Origin: Morella rubra
Lineage: Eukaryota > Streptophyta > Magnoliopsida > Fagales > Myricaceae
Length of the DNA: 64,000 bases
Direction of reading: 5' to 3'
NCBI GenBank assembly: GCA_003952965.2
Contig: CM025854.1
Location: 19,700,111 to 19,764,110 of the forward strand
Of this stretch, positions 31,696-43,102 are shown in pieces. The notes under the pieces were generated by a model. That model saw nothing but the letters and a program-made list of their open reading frames with translations, did not search any database and was not told where the DNA came from. Both the position numbers and the translations under genes were made by a program. Position 1 is the first letter of the stretch. Every line of letters starts with the position of its first letter.

Positions 31696-33817
31696 ATGGA
31701 GGAGGCAGATGTGGTGATAGTGGGAGCAGGTATAGCGGGTTTGGCAGCAGCGTTAGCCTTGAAGATAGTAGGGGTTCGGGCCTTGGTGTTAGAGAGAGGG
31801 GAAGGACTAAGAACAACAGGTGCAGCCTTAGGCCTGTCCATAAACGCTTGGGTCGCCCTTGATGTTCTCGGCGTAGGTCACAAGCTCACGGCCATTTATG
31901 CCTCTTGCTCGAAGTAATGCCGGACCTTTTTCATCTCAGACATTTGCGTGTCTTCTGATTTCATTATTAGTCTTAATTTGTAAATTCTTGGGTAGATATA
32001 TTATCCTTTTTTTTCTTCAGTGCGATGTGTTATTTGCATTACCTTTTGTATTGGGCCAGTTATCATGGACTATGATAAATCTCTTTCTTGAGATGTTTAA
32101 TTTGTTCATAAACCTGTTATGTGTAGGTAGATTTTCTTAATTAGTGTGCTTTCGGTATGTATGGTTAGAACAAACTAAAACCACTTCTTATGACCTCTAT
32201 TTCTAATTTTCCCCTTCGTTCCTATATATAATAGGGCAATTATAACAAATGTTGAGAATAGATCAATTCAAGAGGTCTCTTTCGCCACGTCTGACAAGTA
32301 TGCTAACTAGCACCCTATCTTCCTTGTGTTGTTTTCATTTCCTTCTGATTTAGATCCGACTTCCCAAATCCACAATTTCATCAGTCTCGACTCCTTTTTC
32401 GGATCGTTTAAAAATTCATTTGTTCTTAATTTCGATCACGGCTTTTTCTTTCAAACTTAACTACCTATGTTGATGCAGACGTGCACGTGAATTTTCAGCT
32501 GTACATCGTAAAGCCTTACTGGAAGCTTTGGCAGAAGACTTGCCCAGTGGCACCATCCGTTTCTCTTCCAAGGTCAAGTCCATTGAAAACCAATCACAAG
32601 AAGGCTCAGAATTTGCTGTCATTCGAATGGATAATGGAGCTAGCATCAAAGCAAAGGTACATCGGAAGGAATTAGCGTACTAGGCTCATGCTGATCAAGC
32701 CGCCGCTCACATTGACGTTCCTATTTTTGACTGTAGAGAATAGAAACAGTGAGCTTTAAAGTTGACAGGCTTCGTTTTCAAATTCATTTATCACTCTGGA
32801 TATTGCAGGCTTTAATAGGGTGTGATGGTGTGCACTCAGTGGTGGCACGTTGGTTAGGACTCCGCCCAGCGGTCGATGCAGGCCGATGGGCAGTGCGTGG
32901 GTTGGCCTTATTTCCTGAAGGTCATGGGCAGAATCCCGTAATGCGACAATTTGTATCCGCTGGAGAAAGGGCTGGTTTTGTTCCTCTCAATGATAAAGAG
33001 CTCTACTGGTTTCTAACCTACGTATTCTCATCTAAAGGTTAGGCTTTTTTCCCACCTTTTGTCTCATGTAGTTTCTTGTCTTATAAAAAAATTTGGAGTA
33101 TTAAGTTAGTCTGGCTAATAAAGCATGAAGGCTGACTATCCTAGGCATGAGTCATGACCTTAATTCCGAAGTACTGCTTCTGGCCGTTCTCTTTGCAACG
33201 AAAAGTGATGCTGATGGACAGCATCTATTTGGTTTATAGAGTTAGAATTGGCACTTAGGGTTTTGTATAGCGTTATTAGCACTCCTGCAGCAGTCTGTCA
33301 CTAAAAGCAGTGCAAATCTTCTATCGTTCCAGGTGAGGACATTCCACATGATCCTGAGCTAATAAAAAGAGAAGTTATTGATCACTTAGCCAAGGACCTG
33401 CCCCCGGAGTACTTGTCGATGGTCGAGCATTCAGAGCTTTCAACGGTGACATGGTCTGAGCTTCTGTATAGGCGTCCATGGGACGTCATATTTGGAACCT
33501 TGAGCAAAGGGAACGTTACAGTGGCAGGGGATGCCATGCATGCTATGACACCAGACCTGGGACAAGGTGGCTGCTCAGCATTGGAAGATGCTGTTGTTTT
33601 AGGCAGGCACATTGGGGACTTAATTATCCGGAACAAAAGACCAGTGGCAGGAGATCAATTGGCCGAGGCCTTCCGAAGATATGCCAATGAAAGGAGGTGG
33701 CGTGTTGCTGGCTTGATCACGGCCTCGTATCTTTCGGGGTGGGTGCAAGTAAATAACTCTGGTTGGTTGATGAAATTCCTTAGGGATATGTATTCTATAA
33801 GTTTCTTTACAAGGTAG
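31696..33817 (+). CDS. FAD-dependent monooxygenase, MO2-like (gene D), frameshifted C-terminus
   Basis: Exons: 31696-31913, 32235-32297, 32479-32656, 32809-33037, 33333-33817. They give 390 residues, against 417 in its twin E. It is a FAD monooxygenase with [17 protein letters not shown] and GDAMHAMTPDLGQGG. One G is missing after 33790 relative to E (GATATG-TATTC), so translation ends at TAG 33815-33817 with a changed tail (MYSISFFTR). Seven extra bases near 33855 would put the old stop (33902-33904) back in frame, but the TAG comes first. All FAD motifs precede the break, so a folded protein is conceivable. The P of the GD motif (HP) is Ala here and in E. A pseudogene call is equally defensible. 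Confidence 0.82.
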
Positions 33818-34060
33818 TACTTAGTTTTAGAGAGTACGATTGTGGAAAGCTGCTGTTCCATCACAGTACTGAAATCGGAGAAAAACCAAAGGAAGATTGA
33901 CTAGCCAGATCCTAGGCCCAAAATGTTAGTCTTTTCAATGAGATGGAGGAGGATAAGGCTCGTATGGTGCCAATAAATTCAACAAAAATTGACAGGGGGC
34001 CACATATATATGGAGCAGGATGTCCCTATCTGCAAGTGGCCGGCAAAGTGATTGTATCCT

Positions 34061-34487
34061 TGAGCGTATGATTCAAGTATTTGACAATCAGTAATCCGTC
34101 AATCTTAGGGCCTAGGCCCATTTTTTGTTCCTCCTGCGACTATTTATATGATAGGTGGGTGGGTGAGATTCGTGAGAATGACGTTTGAGGAATTTCCCCT
34201 TCTCTTCTTTTTCTTTTTTTTTTTTTCATTTAAATTTCCCCTTCTCTTAGCAAGAGTAAATTAGATCATTTCTCATGTCAATCCTTTACGACCACAAGAA
34301 AACTCTGTCATTTCATATCATCGTCTGTATATGATCCTCAGCAGAGGATGGTAACTTCTGTGTACACGCAAGGGAGGTTTCCCCACAGCCCGTCACTCTC
34401 TTTGTTGTTCGAAAAGTGGGGGCAGCACGGAGGAGAGGAAGGTGTTTTTTGTTCCTTGTTACTTTTTTTTAAGCTTCCTTATAAATA
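34061..34487 (+). repeat. Duplicated array module, copy 3 (left part)
   Basis: TGAGCGTATGATTCAAGTAT to AAGCTTCCTTATAAATA, collinear with 11680-12129. It starts exactly where the D/E block homology stops, so 34060/34061 is a duplication junction. Confidence 0.8.
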
Positions 34488-35535
34488 GGGTTGTGCATAA
34501 GCAGTAGCGGTTATGCCCTCCACCGCCACCACCACCGCTATGGGCGGTTGTCCAAAAATGGACACCCCCAGCACCGTAGGGAGGAAACCGGCACCTAACG
34601 GTGGCGATAACAGTTACTGCCCCTTACACCGAAGATCACAAAAAAATCAATACCAAATAGAAATCCAAATTAAAATCGATACCAAATAGAAATCCACATC
34701 TATAATCAATACAAATCGAAATCTAAATTTGTAATCAAAACCAAATCGAAATCCACTCTGTAATCAATATGAAATCAAAATTCAAATTCAAAAAAATTTC
34801 GAAATCTGAAATCTCAACCAAATCGTAAACAACCTAAAAACAAATTCAAAATTGCAACCCCGGCAAATCGCAACCAAACCTACAGATGCTAAACATTGAC
34901 ATTCGCTTGAAAAACACCACAGATTTGAAAAGTGTTCCAAATTTTTTTCCAAATCTGAAATCTCATAAACAACCGAAAAAAATTCTAAAATTGCAACCCT
35001 TATAATCAATACCAAATCGAAAGAAAATCTCCATATATTTGAAAAGCTTTCCAAATATCAATCAAATAAAAAAAACCTAAATAAAAAATTTCCTCAAACC
35101 CAGCAAATCTCAACCAAAACGCAAATATAATATCAAATCGCAAGAAAATTGTGGGGAGAGACAGAAAGAGAGAGACAAAGAGAGAGCGATAGTCAATAGA
35201 GTTGTTGAGGAAGAGAGCTAAAGAGAGTTGTGGCTGTTGCTTGCTAACTGCTGCAAGAGGGAGTGCGTACTGTGCGCCGTGTGACTGAAGGAGAAAGGCA
35301 GAGCTGACTGCTAAGTGATCGAGAGACGGAGAAAGAGATAGGGTTATGTTAGGTTAGGTTTAAAATCACTAAAAGAAATGGTGCCGTTTTGTTATGTATA
35401 TTTAAAAAAAAAAAAAAGTAGTGAAGCGGTGAAACCGCCCAGCAGTGAGCGATTTCACCGCCACCAGCAAAATCCCTGCACCGTCACCAGTGCCGGTTAA
35501 CCGACACACCGCCGGTACTGGTGATCAGGCTAACA
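34488..35535 (+). mobile_element. Non-autonomous element with 8-bp TSD, copy b (uninterrupted)
   Basis: Flanked by perfect TATAAATA duplicates (34480-34487 and 35536-35543). It is 1048 bp, starts GGGTTGTGCATAAGC and ends GTGATCAGGCTAACA. It is the same element as 12130-18595 minus the nested LTR element and the 347-bp tandem unit. It is non-coding. Module copy 1 shows the empty target. Confidence 0.75.
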
Positions 35536-35543
35536 TATAAATA

Positions 35544-37455
35544 AAAAATAGAGTAAATTATAAATCCCTACAACCTACCACCATATTGGTAAAAAGTATC
35601 TCTAAATTATAGCTCGTTGTAACTAAGCCTATAAATTCATGTTTCTATTGCGATTCCATCCCCAAATCTAATGAAGTCGTTAACGCATAGAGTTCTCGTT
35701 GCACATGTCCTTCTCACATTCTTAAAAATATAATTATGCTCTCATTTGCAGTGTTATGCCCTAGATACTAAGGGTGAGGGACGGGTGCAGGTCACATGGG
35801 ATTGAAACCATATGAGTTAACATTTTTTTGAGTCTGGGGATGGAATCTCAACAAAAACATTGATTATTGGGTAAATTACAACGAGTTATAGTTTATAGAT
35901 ACTTTTGAGAATAAGGTGGTAGTTCAAGTCCAGTCTAGGCTCAGCCCAATCTAGCCTAGTTTAGTTCTGGCTATCATCCAGTGGTAGTTTCAACGACACT
36001 CTGGCCGACTTTTGTTTATATTTTCTTGAGCCTTCCGATGCCTTATTTAGCTTCATTCTAGTGAAGTACCAATCTTTTTTTGCCTTTTCTAGTCTTCGTC
36101 TGCCTGCCACGGTCCACTTTTTGATTTCGTCACCCACTTCCGGCTACCATCACCACTTTTCAGTCACTTTTGGTGACCGTTTGCCACCATCCGATGTCTT
36201 TTCAACTATCTTTTCGACGACTTTCTAATGCTAAATTTTTTTCCCTCGGGGCAATTTTTTTACAAGTTCAAACTCAACGTTTATACACTTTGAGTTTGTA
36301 GGGGAGTATTAGACTCCCACATTACTTTAGCAATGTAGGCTCTTGTAATTGAGAGCGCATAAATAAATCTCTATTGTAATCTCATCGTTGCACTAGTGAG
36401 TATATTGTGCCTCATGGACTGAGCTTTTCTACAGTGATATAAATCAATGGACTGAACCAAACTCCATTCACAGCGTCATCTACATTAAAATCAAGCTTTT
36501 ATAGATGCCAGATAGAAATTATGGGCCTTGTGGCACAGTTGTGTGGGGTCTTTATGGCCATTTGGACTGAGCCATGTAAGGTTGTTTGTTGTATGGCCCT
36601 TTGGGGCTTAAATGTTGTTGTAAGGGCTTTATGCTCCTATTATTAGTAACCGTTCTTGGAGGATGTTTGCACTTAACCCTCTTATGAAATGACTGGTATC
36701 TCTAATCATAACACCATAAATACATCAGTTCCCAAAATACCGGAGATCCGGAAAGAAAAACTCCTTATAGCTCTATGTCCAGTCTACTAACAGCATAAGG
36801 TTCGTCTTAGCAAAAATTCAACTTAGCTGCCCACATGACTCTCTCACCTGTTTGATAAGTGAAATAATGCGTGAAAGCTAACGGAGGACCGCTTTTTTAA
36901 GAGCCGAAAACTTAAGGACTAAATTTTTAGTTTGGAAACCTAAAGACCTATAATGAAAATAGTACAAAACGTAAGGACTAAAATTAGTTTCAAAATTTTG
37001 GCCTCTAATTAAAAAAAGGGACAAAAATTATTTTGAGTCCTCTAACTACCAATTCAATTATAAATAGGGGTATAAACTAGCACAATTGACACATTGAGCC
37101 CACAAACTACCAAATTTCATTAATTTGCACTCCTAAAAAAGATCCAACGATATTCCAAACTTGTGCAACGTGTGTTGTGAATGGACCACGTGGCACGATT
37201 TTAAACTTATTTTATATTAAGGTGCAATTTGATTAATTGTAAAATTGGAGGTCTTAAGTGTCAAAATTGATAGTTTAGACTCCTATTATGAAATTGAATT
37301 ATCTCTCTATCAAATTATTCTTTTTTATTATAATATTTATTCAAATCTTATATCTCTACACTTTTTTCACAAGCTACCATAAACTATTTAAATTTTTGCA
37401 CTCAAACACAAGAGTTTCCAAGTTGGATGAATTTTTTTCACCTCTGCGTCTCTGG
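35544..37455 (+). repeat. Duplicated array module, copy 3 (right part)
   Basis: Collinear with 18604-20618, including the Copia-like GGGGGAGTATTAGACTCCC-type junction near 36300. A replaced interval lies near 36690-36770. No gene is seen. Confidence 0.65.
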
Positions 37456-38210
37456 GAAGGAAATGAGATCAGATCATATCGTCATCCCTTACGATCGAGC
37501 AAAGAGCAAACCCACAGCTTCTTTTGAATTTTTCGGCAGCTTGTCCATATCTGCTTGTCCCTTCTGAATTGCCACAGAAAGTTTTTTCTGTTGATTAGAA
37601 CAAAAACAAAAAAAGAAATGCCATAGATATTAGAAACTGCTGATGAAATATGGGGATGAAGAAATGAGATCAGATCATATCGTCATCCCTTCGATCGATC
37701 GAGCAAGAGCAAATTACCACAGCTTTTAGTCACGTGGCCCATGGCAAGTGTGATTTTAATGCAAGTTTTTAACAAATTCCTCAGAGGCCTCTCCGTTTTT
37801 TTGACCAATTTTTCTGCATCCTCTCTATAATATCTGCTTGTCCTTTCTGAATTGCCATAGAAAGTTGTCACTGTTGATTAGAACAAAAACAAAAAAAGAA
37901 ATGCCCTAGAAACTGCGGATGAAATATCTATATATACAAGACACACCCGGAACGGAACCTCTCTTATGGCCACGTGCTCACTCAAGACTTTTCTTGCACC
38001 AAAAGAAGCATCCAACAAAGTTGTTTAATGAACGAGAGTCTTTCTTGACATTTCAGCCGACTGTTTTGACCTATTTTTCTGCAGCTTCTCGTCTTTTTTT
38101 TTTTTTTCCTTTTTCTCTTCTGATTTACCTGATCCTATATATAGAGAACAACCCAAACGTCTGGTATGCATGTGCGTACTTAAGAGAGAGAGAGAGAGGG
38201 GGAGAGACAG
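37451..38210 (+). repeat. Promoter region of pseudogene C
   Basis: Nearly identical to 20611-21390 upstream of gene B, with the same 201-bp tandem duplication and TATATATA box (38136-38143). It ends in an AGAGAGAGAGAGAG leader directly before the degraded start codon. Confidence 0.8.
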
Positions 38211-38230
38211 ATAGAGGAAGCAGATGTAGT
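38211..38230 (+). pseudogene. 5' remnant of monooxygenase pseudogene C
   Basis: The 20 bases after the leader match the start of gene B exon 1 except that ATG is ATA. Homology then stops at GATGTAGT|CAGAGACAAAG, where a hAT-type terminus begins. The rest of exon 1 and exons 2-4 are missing; the 3' remnant is at 41113-41371. Confidence 0.8.
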
Positions 38231-38703
38231 CAGAGACAAAGCTAGGATTTGTCCTTAGGAGGGCTAAATATAGTTTTTGCTTGAAATTAAAAATTCCTAA
38301 AAGCGTAGGGTAATAAATAAAATATTCAAATTTTATTTTAATCAAAATAAGCAACAAGCCAACAAATAAAAGTCAAAATTTTATCAACTATGCTAATTGA
38401 ACCTAATGTTCCTTCAACGAGTAAAAGTCATCAATTAACAAATCAGTACTAAAAACTTCAGCAATTTCTTTTTCAATATAAACAACAAGATAATCTGCAA
38501 GAAAGTCATCTTTCATTTTATTTTGAAGTCTTGTCTTGACAATTTTTATTGCTGAAAAAGTTTGTTCAGTAGTTGCAGTTGAAACTGAAAGAGTTAAAAC
38601 TAGTCGAATCAATCTTTCAACCAAATAATAAACTTTTGACTTCCTAATTTTTACCAATGTTTAACACAAATCAGAAATGGTAGACAAGTTCCGTAACCAT
38701 ATT
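38231..38703 (-). mobile_element. hAT element fragment (TTF/ZMYM1-type) inserted in pseudogene C
   Basis: Begins CAGAGACAAAGCTAGGATTTG, a terminus like the CAGTGGCGGAACCAGGATT at 61799. On the minus strand 38657-38403 encodes the hAT dimerisation tail: LIRLVLTLSVSTATTEQTFSA, then KIVKTRLQNKM and YVVYIEKEI-like sequence. Only this 3' portion of the transposon is present; the other terminus and the second target copy are absent, so a later deletion removed them together with most of gene C. Confidence 0.75.
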
Positions 38704-39503
38704 ATGTAACACCCCTCCCTTTTTATTCCACTGTTTAATATAGTTTATGTATAAGTTATAATAGTTGTGAAATATTTTTTTTTCCTTGTGTTTGCTTTTA
38801 CTAGGGTCTGACAGGGCAGGCGCTTAAGTGACCTGGAAAAAAATTCCGGGGGTCATTGAGTTTTGAGGCCAAGGTACTTGAGGTTTAAATCCTGGGGTTA
38901 TTGAATTGAAATGCCTAGGGTTATTAGAGTGAAAATGCCAAGGGTCACCGAGTAGGATATGCCCAGGGTCACCAAGTTTTCAAGTCCCAGGGTGTATTGA
39001 GTGCTTGGGAAAAATCTTCCCGAGGTAAATGGGGGTATGGGAGCTGAATTCCCGGGATGATCGAGAGGAGTATGCCCGGGAGTTTTGAGACCCGAGCCCG
39101 GGTAGCTGAGAACAAAATCCTGGGGCATCTGAGTGTTTCATGACCGAGAGCTGATTATTATTTTAGCATGGATGACAGAGCCCTGTATGCCCGAGTTTCC
39201 TTTTCCTGTTATCTTTTTCTACGTGTCTTAACCGTGTGGTATGCATTAAATATACTCTTACCATATCTTACCAAATCACTTAGATGGAGCTTTGTCATTG
39301 GGCATTATTTCATGTTCTGCTTGTTAAGAGATACGTGAGATATGAGGAGCTTAGATGGTTGCTATGTTATGGGTTACGCCTGATTTACAATGATTGCCTA
39401 GACCTCTAGCTTGGGGTGTGTAGAGTGGCTAAGGGGAATTCACCAGTGAGTTACGTTCGGTTTATATTGTCAGCAAAGATTTACTCGGCCAAAATTGATA
39501 ACG
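38704..39503 (+). other. Unclassified repeat DNA with a degenerate ~30-bp tandem repeat
   Basis: Begins TGTAACACCCCTCCC, a start common in plant Gypsy LTRs. About 38845-39160 is built of diverged units around GGGTCAYYGAGT spaced about 30 bp (GGGTCATTGAG, GGGTTATTGAA, GGGTTATTAGAG, GGGTCACCGAGT, GGGTCACCAAGT). On the minus strand these translate to repeated VTLGI-like words, but I see no real gene. The Gypsy assignment is weak. Confidence 0.45.
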
Positions 39504-40277
39504 ACTTCTTGATGTTTGATTGATGCCTTCTTGAGATTTGATTGATGCTATCTTAAGGTTTAACCTATGCTCGACCCATATTGCTCGACCGATCTATGAG
39601 ACATAGAGTTCATGCTCGACACATGCTCGAGTGAGAACTTCCAGATTTCAAAAAACTTTAATTTTCAGAGCCTTATATATGGACAAACTCAAGGTATTTT
39701 TTATTCTTCTTTGGTAGGCCATCTCAAACCTTGAGAGGTTTTCTTGAGTTTCTAGAGCCTCCATTTAGATAGAAAAACTCCCAAAGATTCATGACCTAAA
39801 TCAATCAGTTTTAGCCTTCAAAATTCTTAAGTGATCTTAAAGAATAAAGTTGTTCGCGAAGAGTTCACAAGACAAAGTTCAAAGGTTTGAGGTGAATGCT
39901 GCACCAAACAGATTTAAGCAAGAACACTTAGATTATTAATCCGGGGTTGTCAAAGTCAGCAACAGGGTTGCTTCTGTCTGAATCGCTGTTTGTGAGGTTT
40001 TCTTCTTAGTGGATTTCAGGTAGCTGCTAGTCCAAACTGGTTTTTCGTTTGAATAATTTTTCAAAGATCTTCGGCTTCGTCAACAAAATTCTTGTCTCTT
40101 TATGTGATTGAAGTTGATTTAATTTTTCGCTGCTTATTTTATTGATTGAGTTGATTATTATGCATATTGACTGGTCCAATTTTAAAACGTGTTCAAAATT
40201 GTTATTAAATTTTTAATTAGAGGAAAAACACCTATTCACCCTTTTACATGTTATCAAGTTCTAAATAGGATTTTTCA
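39504..40277 (+). mobile_element. Truncated LTR of the gag-only family
   Basis: Starts inside the LTR (CTTCTTGATGTTTGATTGATG) and ends GATTTTTCA followed by TAAATAATTTA, the same right flank as the solo LTRs at 30013 and 43103. The left part is missing. Confidence 0.75.
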
Positions 40278-41112
40278 TAAATAATTTATGATAGGAATAG
40301 ATTTTTCAGCCCTAAGAAAGGATTGCTACTGCAAAGGCCCAACGAGAAAGAAAACGGGCCCTGGCCGAACGGAAAAGGCTGAGGCCCATCCTAATACAAA
40401 CAAGTTCTCATCGACTGCAAATCAGTATTTGGAAAAGATTGACAACCCTCTTAAATAGGGGTCACGCTGAGCATGAAAATGCGAGGCCTAAGGGATAGTT
40501 AATCATCTGATTTCGGACAAAAATAATGCTAGAAAGAATAATATCTAATAATTAAATGAGCAAACAGAGACCGCCTTCCTTAGGACCAATGGGAAGAAGG
40601 AAGGGAAAAAGTGGGCCCCACTTAATAATGAGGGCAAAAGTGCATGATGAAGAAAAAACGTCATAAAAAAGAGGAAGACGGAGGCTGGCACCTTGAAGAG
40701 ACAGAGAAAAAAGAAGGATAAAGATCAAGGTTGCGGCCCATCGAGGCAAGGCTCAGATAGAAAAAAGAACAAGGATATTAGAGAAAAGGGAGAAAAATGG
40801 AACAATAAACATACTCTCTCTCATATGGTACGCATACTCTCTCACTAATAATTGAACCAGAAAACAAAATATATGGAAAGATGGCGACTAACAAATGCAT
40901 TGGAGAAATCCTCTTACGAGGAGGAACACTGGTCCTAACTTATTTTCTTTGCTTGTAAAAGGAAGGAATGAGCGCTTGAGCTTTTCAACTCATCCCAAGT
41001 GCGGGATTTCAAGTCCAGCTTCCTTGAGCTCTTGGCTTAGTGGACACTCTGATAGGTTGGTTAAAAATGGCTCTATCAACTGACTTCGTCTTTGGGAAAA
41101 CTTTAATTGGTT
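40278..41112 (+). other. Unclassified DNA between LTR fragment and gene C 3' remnant
   Basis: No recognisable domain. It has A/G-rich stretches (AAGGAAGGGAAAAAG, GAGAAAAGGGAG) and short open frames only. Its abrupt junction at 41112/41113 with gene C exon 5 marks a deletion or insertion breakpoint. Confidence 0.4.
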
Positions 41113-41371
41113 ATCAGATGGCCGGAGTCTTGGAAAGATATGTCAAGGAAAGGAGGTGGCGTGCTGCTGGCTTGATCACGGGCTCGTATCTATCAGGGTA
41201 GGTGCAACAAGAGGGGTCTGGATGGTTCACGAAATTCCTTAGGGATGTGGTATTCTACAAGCTTCTTTTCATTGTGCTATTTAGTGTACGCGATTATAAT
41301 TGTGGGAAGTTGCCCTCTGTTACATCAAACGGTACTCCACTATTGGAGAACAACCCAAGGAAGGTTGACTA
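41113..41371 (+). pseudogene. 3' remnant of monooxygenase pseudogene C (end of exon 5)
   Basis: From ATCAGATGGCCGGAGTC to the stop TAG (41369-41371) this is almost identical to the last part of gene B exon 5. A TAG at 41199-41201 replaces the Trp codon of SGWVQQ, so it is dead even apart from the missing 5' exons. The 3' flank continues collinear with the gene B flank. Confidence 0.9.
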
Positions 41372-41556
41372 GCAATGAGGACCCTACCTCAGCGGAAAAT
41401 TAGTAGTGCAAATCTGCAAGAAGAAGTGTATTCATGATATCTATAGTTTGTTGCCTATCCGGTTGAAGGAGGAAAAGGGAGTCCATGAATATTATATATT
41501 TGGTCTTTTATCAAATATATATAGTCGTAGGCACTCCGTTCATTAGTATTTTTTTT

Positions 41557-42034
41557 GGGGTAAATCATAATTAGCCCCTTATGTTTGGGCAAAAATCAAT
41601 TGCTACCCTTAATTTTCAATCAATTTGAGACCCATAACTTTCAAAAATCAATCTTACCCCCCGTCTAAATTAGGCGTTAAGTCCGACGGAAAATAATGCA
41701 AAATGACCGAAATGCCCCAAGGCTAAATTTTTAAAATAAATAAAATAATTAAATTTAAAAATAAATTAAAAATAAATAGATTATTGAAAAAGAGTTTCAA
41801 TATTTTTATTTAAAAATATCATTTTTTATTTTTAATGAATTTTTTAAATTTTTTTTAGTAATTTTATTTTAGAGGGGCATTTTGGTCATTTGTCATACTT
41901 TTCCGTTTGATTTAACGTCTGATTTAGACGGAGGGCGAAGATTGATAAGTTTTGAAAGTTATGGGTCTCAAATTGTTGGATTGAAAAATAAGGGTAGCAA
42001 CTTGATTTTTACCAAACAACTATGAGTTTATCCC
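41557..42034 (+). mobile_element. Mutator-type foldback element with 9-bp TSD
   Basis: A 478-bp insertion with long imperfect inverted repeats (about 180-200 bp each). The left end GGGGTAAATCATAATTAGCC pairs with a right end reading GATAAACTCATAG on the other strand. Inner matches include TTGCTACCCTTA and GAGACCCATAACTTTCAAAA. The target TATTTTTTT is duplicated (41547-41555, 42035-42043). The gene B flank near 28895 is the empty site. A 9-bp duplication and long terminal repeats fit Mutator-like elements. It is non-coding. Confidence 0.8.
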
Positions 42035-42147
42035 TATTTTTTTCGTTTGTAGGTTTGTGCTAACGGCGGATGGTAGTCCCATTTAGGTAAATAATCTTTC
42101 AAGTGATAATAGAGACAACGTCGATACAATTTTCAATTGTTATAAAT

Positions 42148-43102
42148 TGTTAGTGCCTTTTTGTTATTGGCAAAATTTCATGGTAAAATATCTCTTTTGA
42201 ATTGTAATTATTTTATTTAAGTTTGTCTTGTCGTTCAAGAGTTTTGGATGCTTCTCATGTTAATTATGAAGGTAAGTTGAGTTTATGCCTTCTTAATGTT
42301 TGACTGATGCCCTCTTTAGATTTGATTGAAGCTCTCTTAAGGTTTAACCCACGCTCGAACCATATTGTTCAATAGATCTATGAGATAAAGAGTTCACGCT
42401 CGACTCAAGCTTGATCTAAACTCGACGCACGCTCGAGTGAAAACCTTCGAATTGCAAAAAACCTTAATTTTCAAAGCCTTATATATGGACAAACTCAAGG
42501 TATCTCTGATTCTTCTTTGGTAGGCTGTCTCAAGCCCTAGAGAGGTTGTTCTTGAGTTCCCTAGAGCCTCCATTTGAGAGAGAAAAACTCCCAAAGATTC
42601 GTGACCTAAATCGATCAGTTTTTCTCCTATAAAATCATCATTAAATCCATTATTCCTTACTGAAGCCTTCAGAATGCTAAAGGGATATTAAAGAATAAAG
42701 TTATTCGCAAAGAGTTCACAAGAAGAACCTCAGAGGTTTAGGTGAAATCTAAGTAAGAATGTTTAGATTATTACATCAGGGTTGTCAGGGTCAACAACAG
42801 GGTTGCCCCTGTCTAAATAATTGTTTGTAAAGTTTTCTTCTTAGTTGATTTCAAGTAACTGGTTTTTTTCTTTGAATAATTTTTTCAAAAGTTTTCCACT
42901 TCGTCAACAAATCCTTGTCTCTTTTGTGATTGAAGTTTAATTTAATTTTTTGCTACCTATTTTATTGATTGAGTTGATTATTATGCATATTTAGACTGAT
43001 CAATTTTAGAACATATTTTAAAATTGTTATTAAATTTTTTAATTAGAAGAAAAATACCTATTCACCCTTCTAATTGTTATAAGGTTTAAACAGGATTTTT
43101 CA
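42148..43102 (+). mobile_element. Solo LTR, same family, copy 2
   Basis: Starts TGTTAGTGCC, ends GATTTTTCA, flanked by TAAAT (42143-42147 and 43103-43107). The flanks on both sides are the same as those of the solo LTR at 29016-30012, so this is the same insertion carried along by segmental duplication. Confidence 0.88.

Larger units (their letters stand above)
30018..34060 (+). repeat. D-gene block, duplicated as the E-gene block
   Basis: Collinear and nearly identical to 43108-46906, including promoter, gene, introns and 3' flank. Exon 1 differs at one silent base. The stretch 30018-31629 upstream of gene D holds no supported gene, only open frames shared with the other copy and long T/A runs. 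The homology ends at TATCCT (34055-34060). Here the next base enters module copy 3; in the E block unrelated sequence follows. Confidence 0.85.

Noticed and set aside
34788..35054. Minus-strand 88-residue frame
   Set aside because: It is a by-product of AAATC-type repeats in the mobile element.
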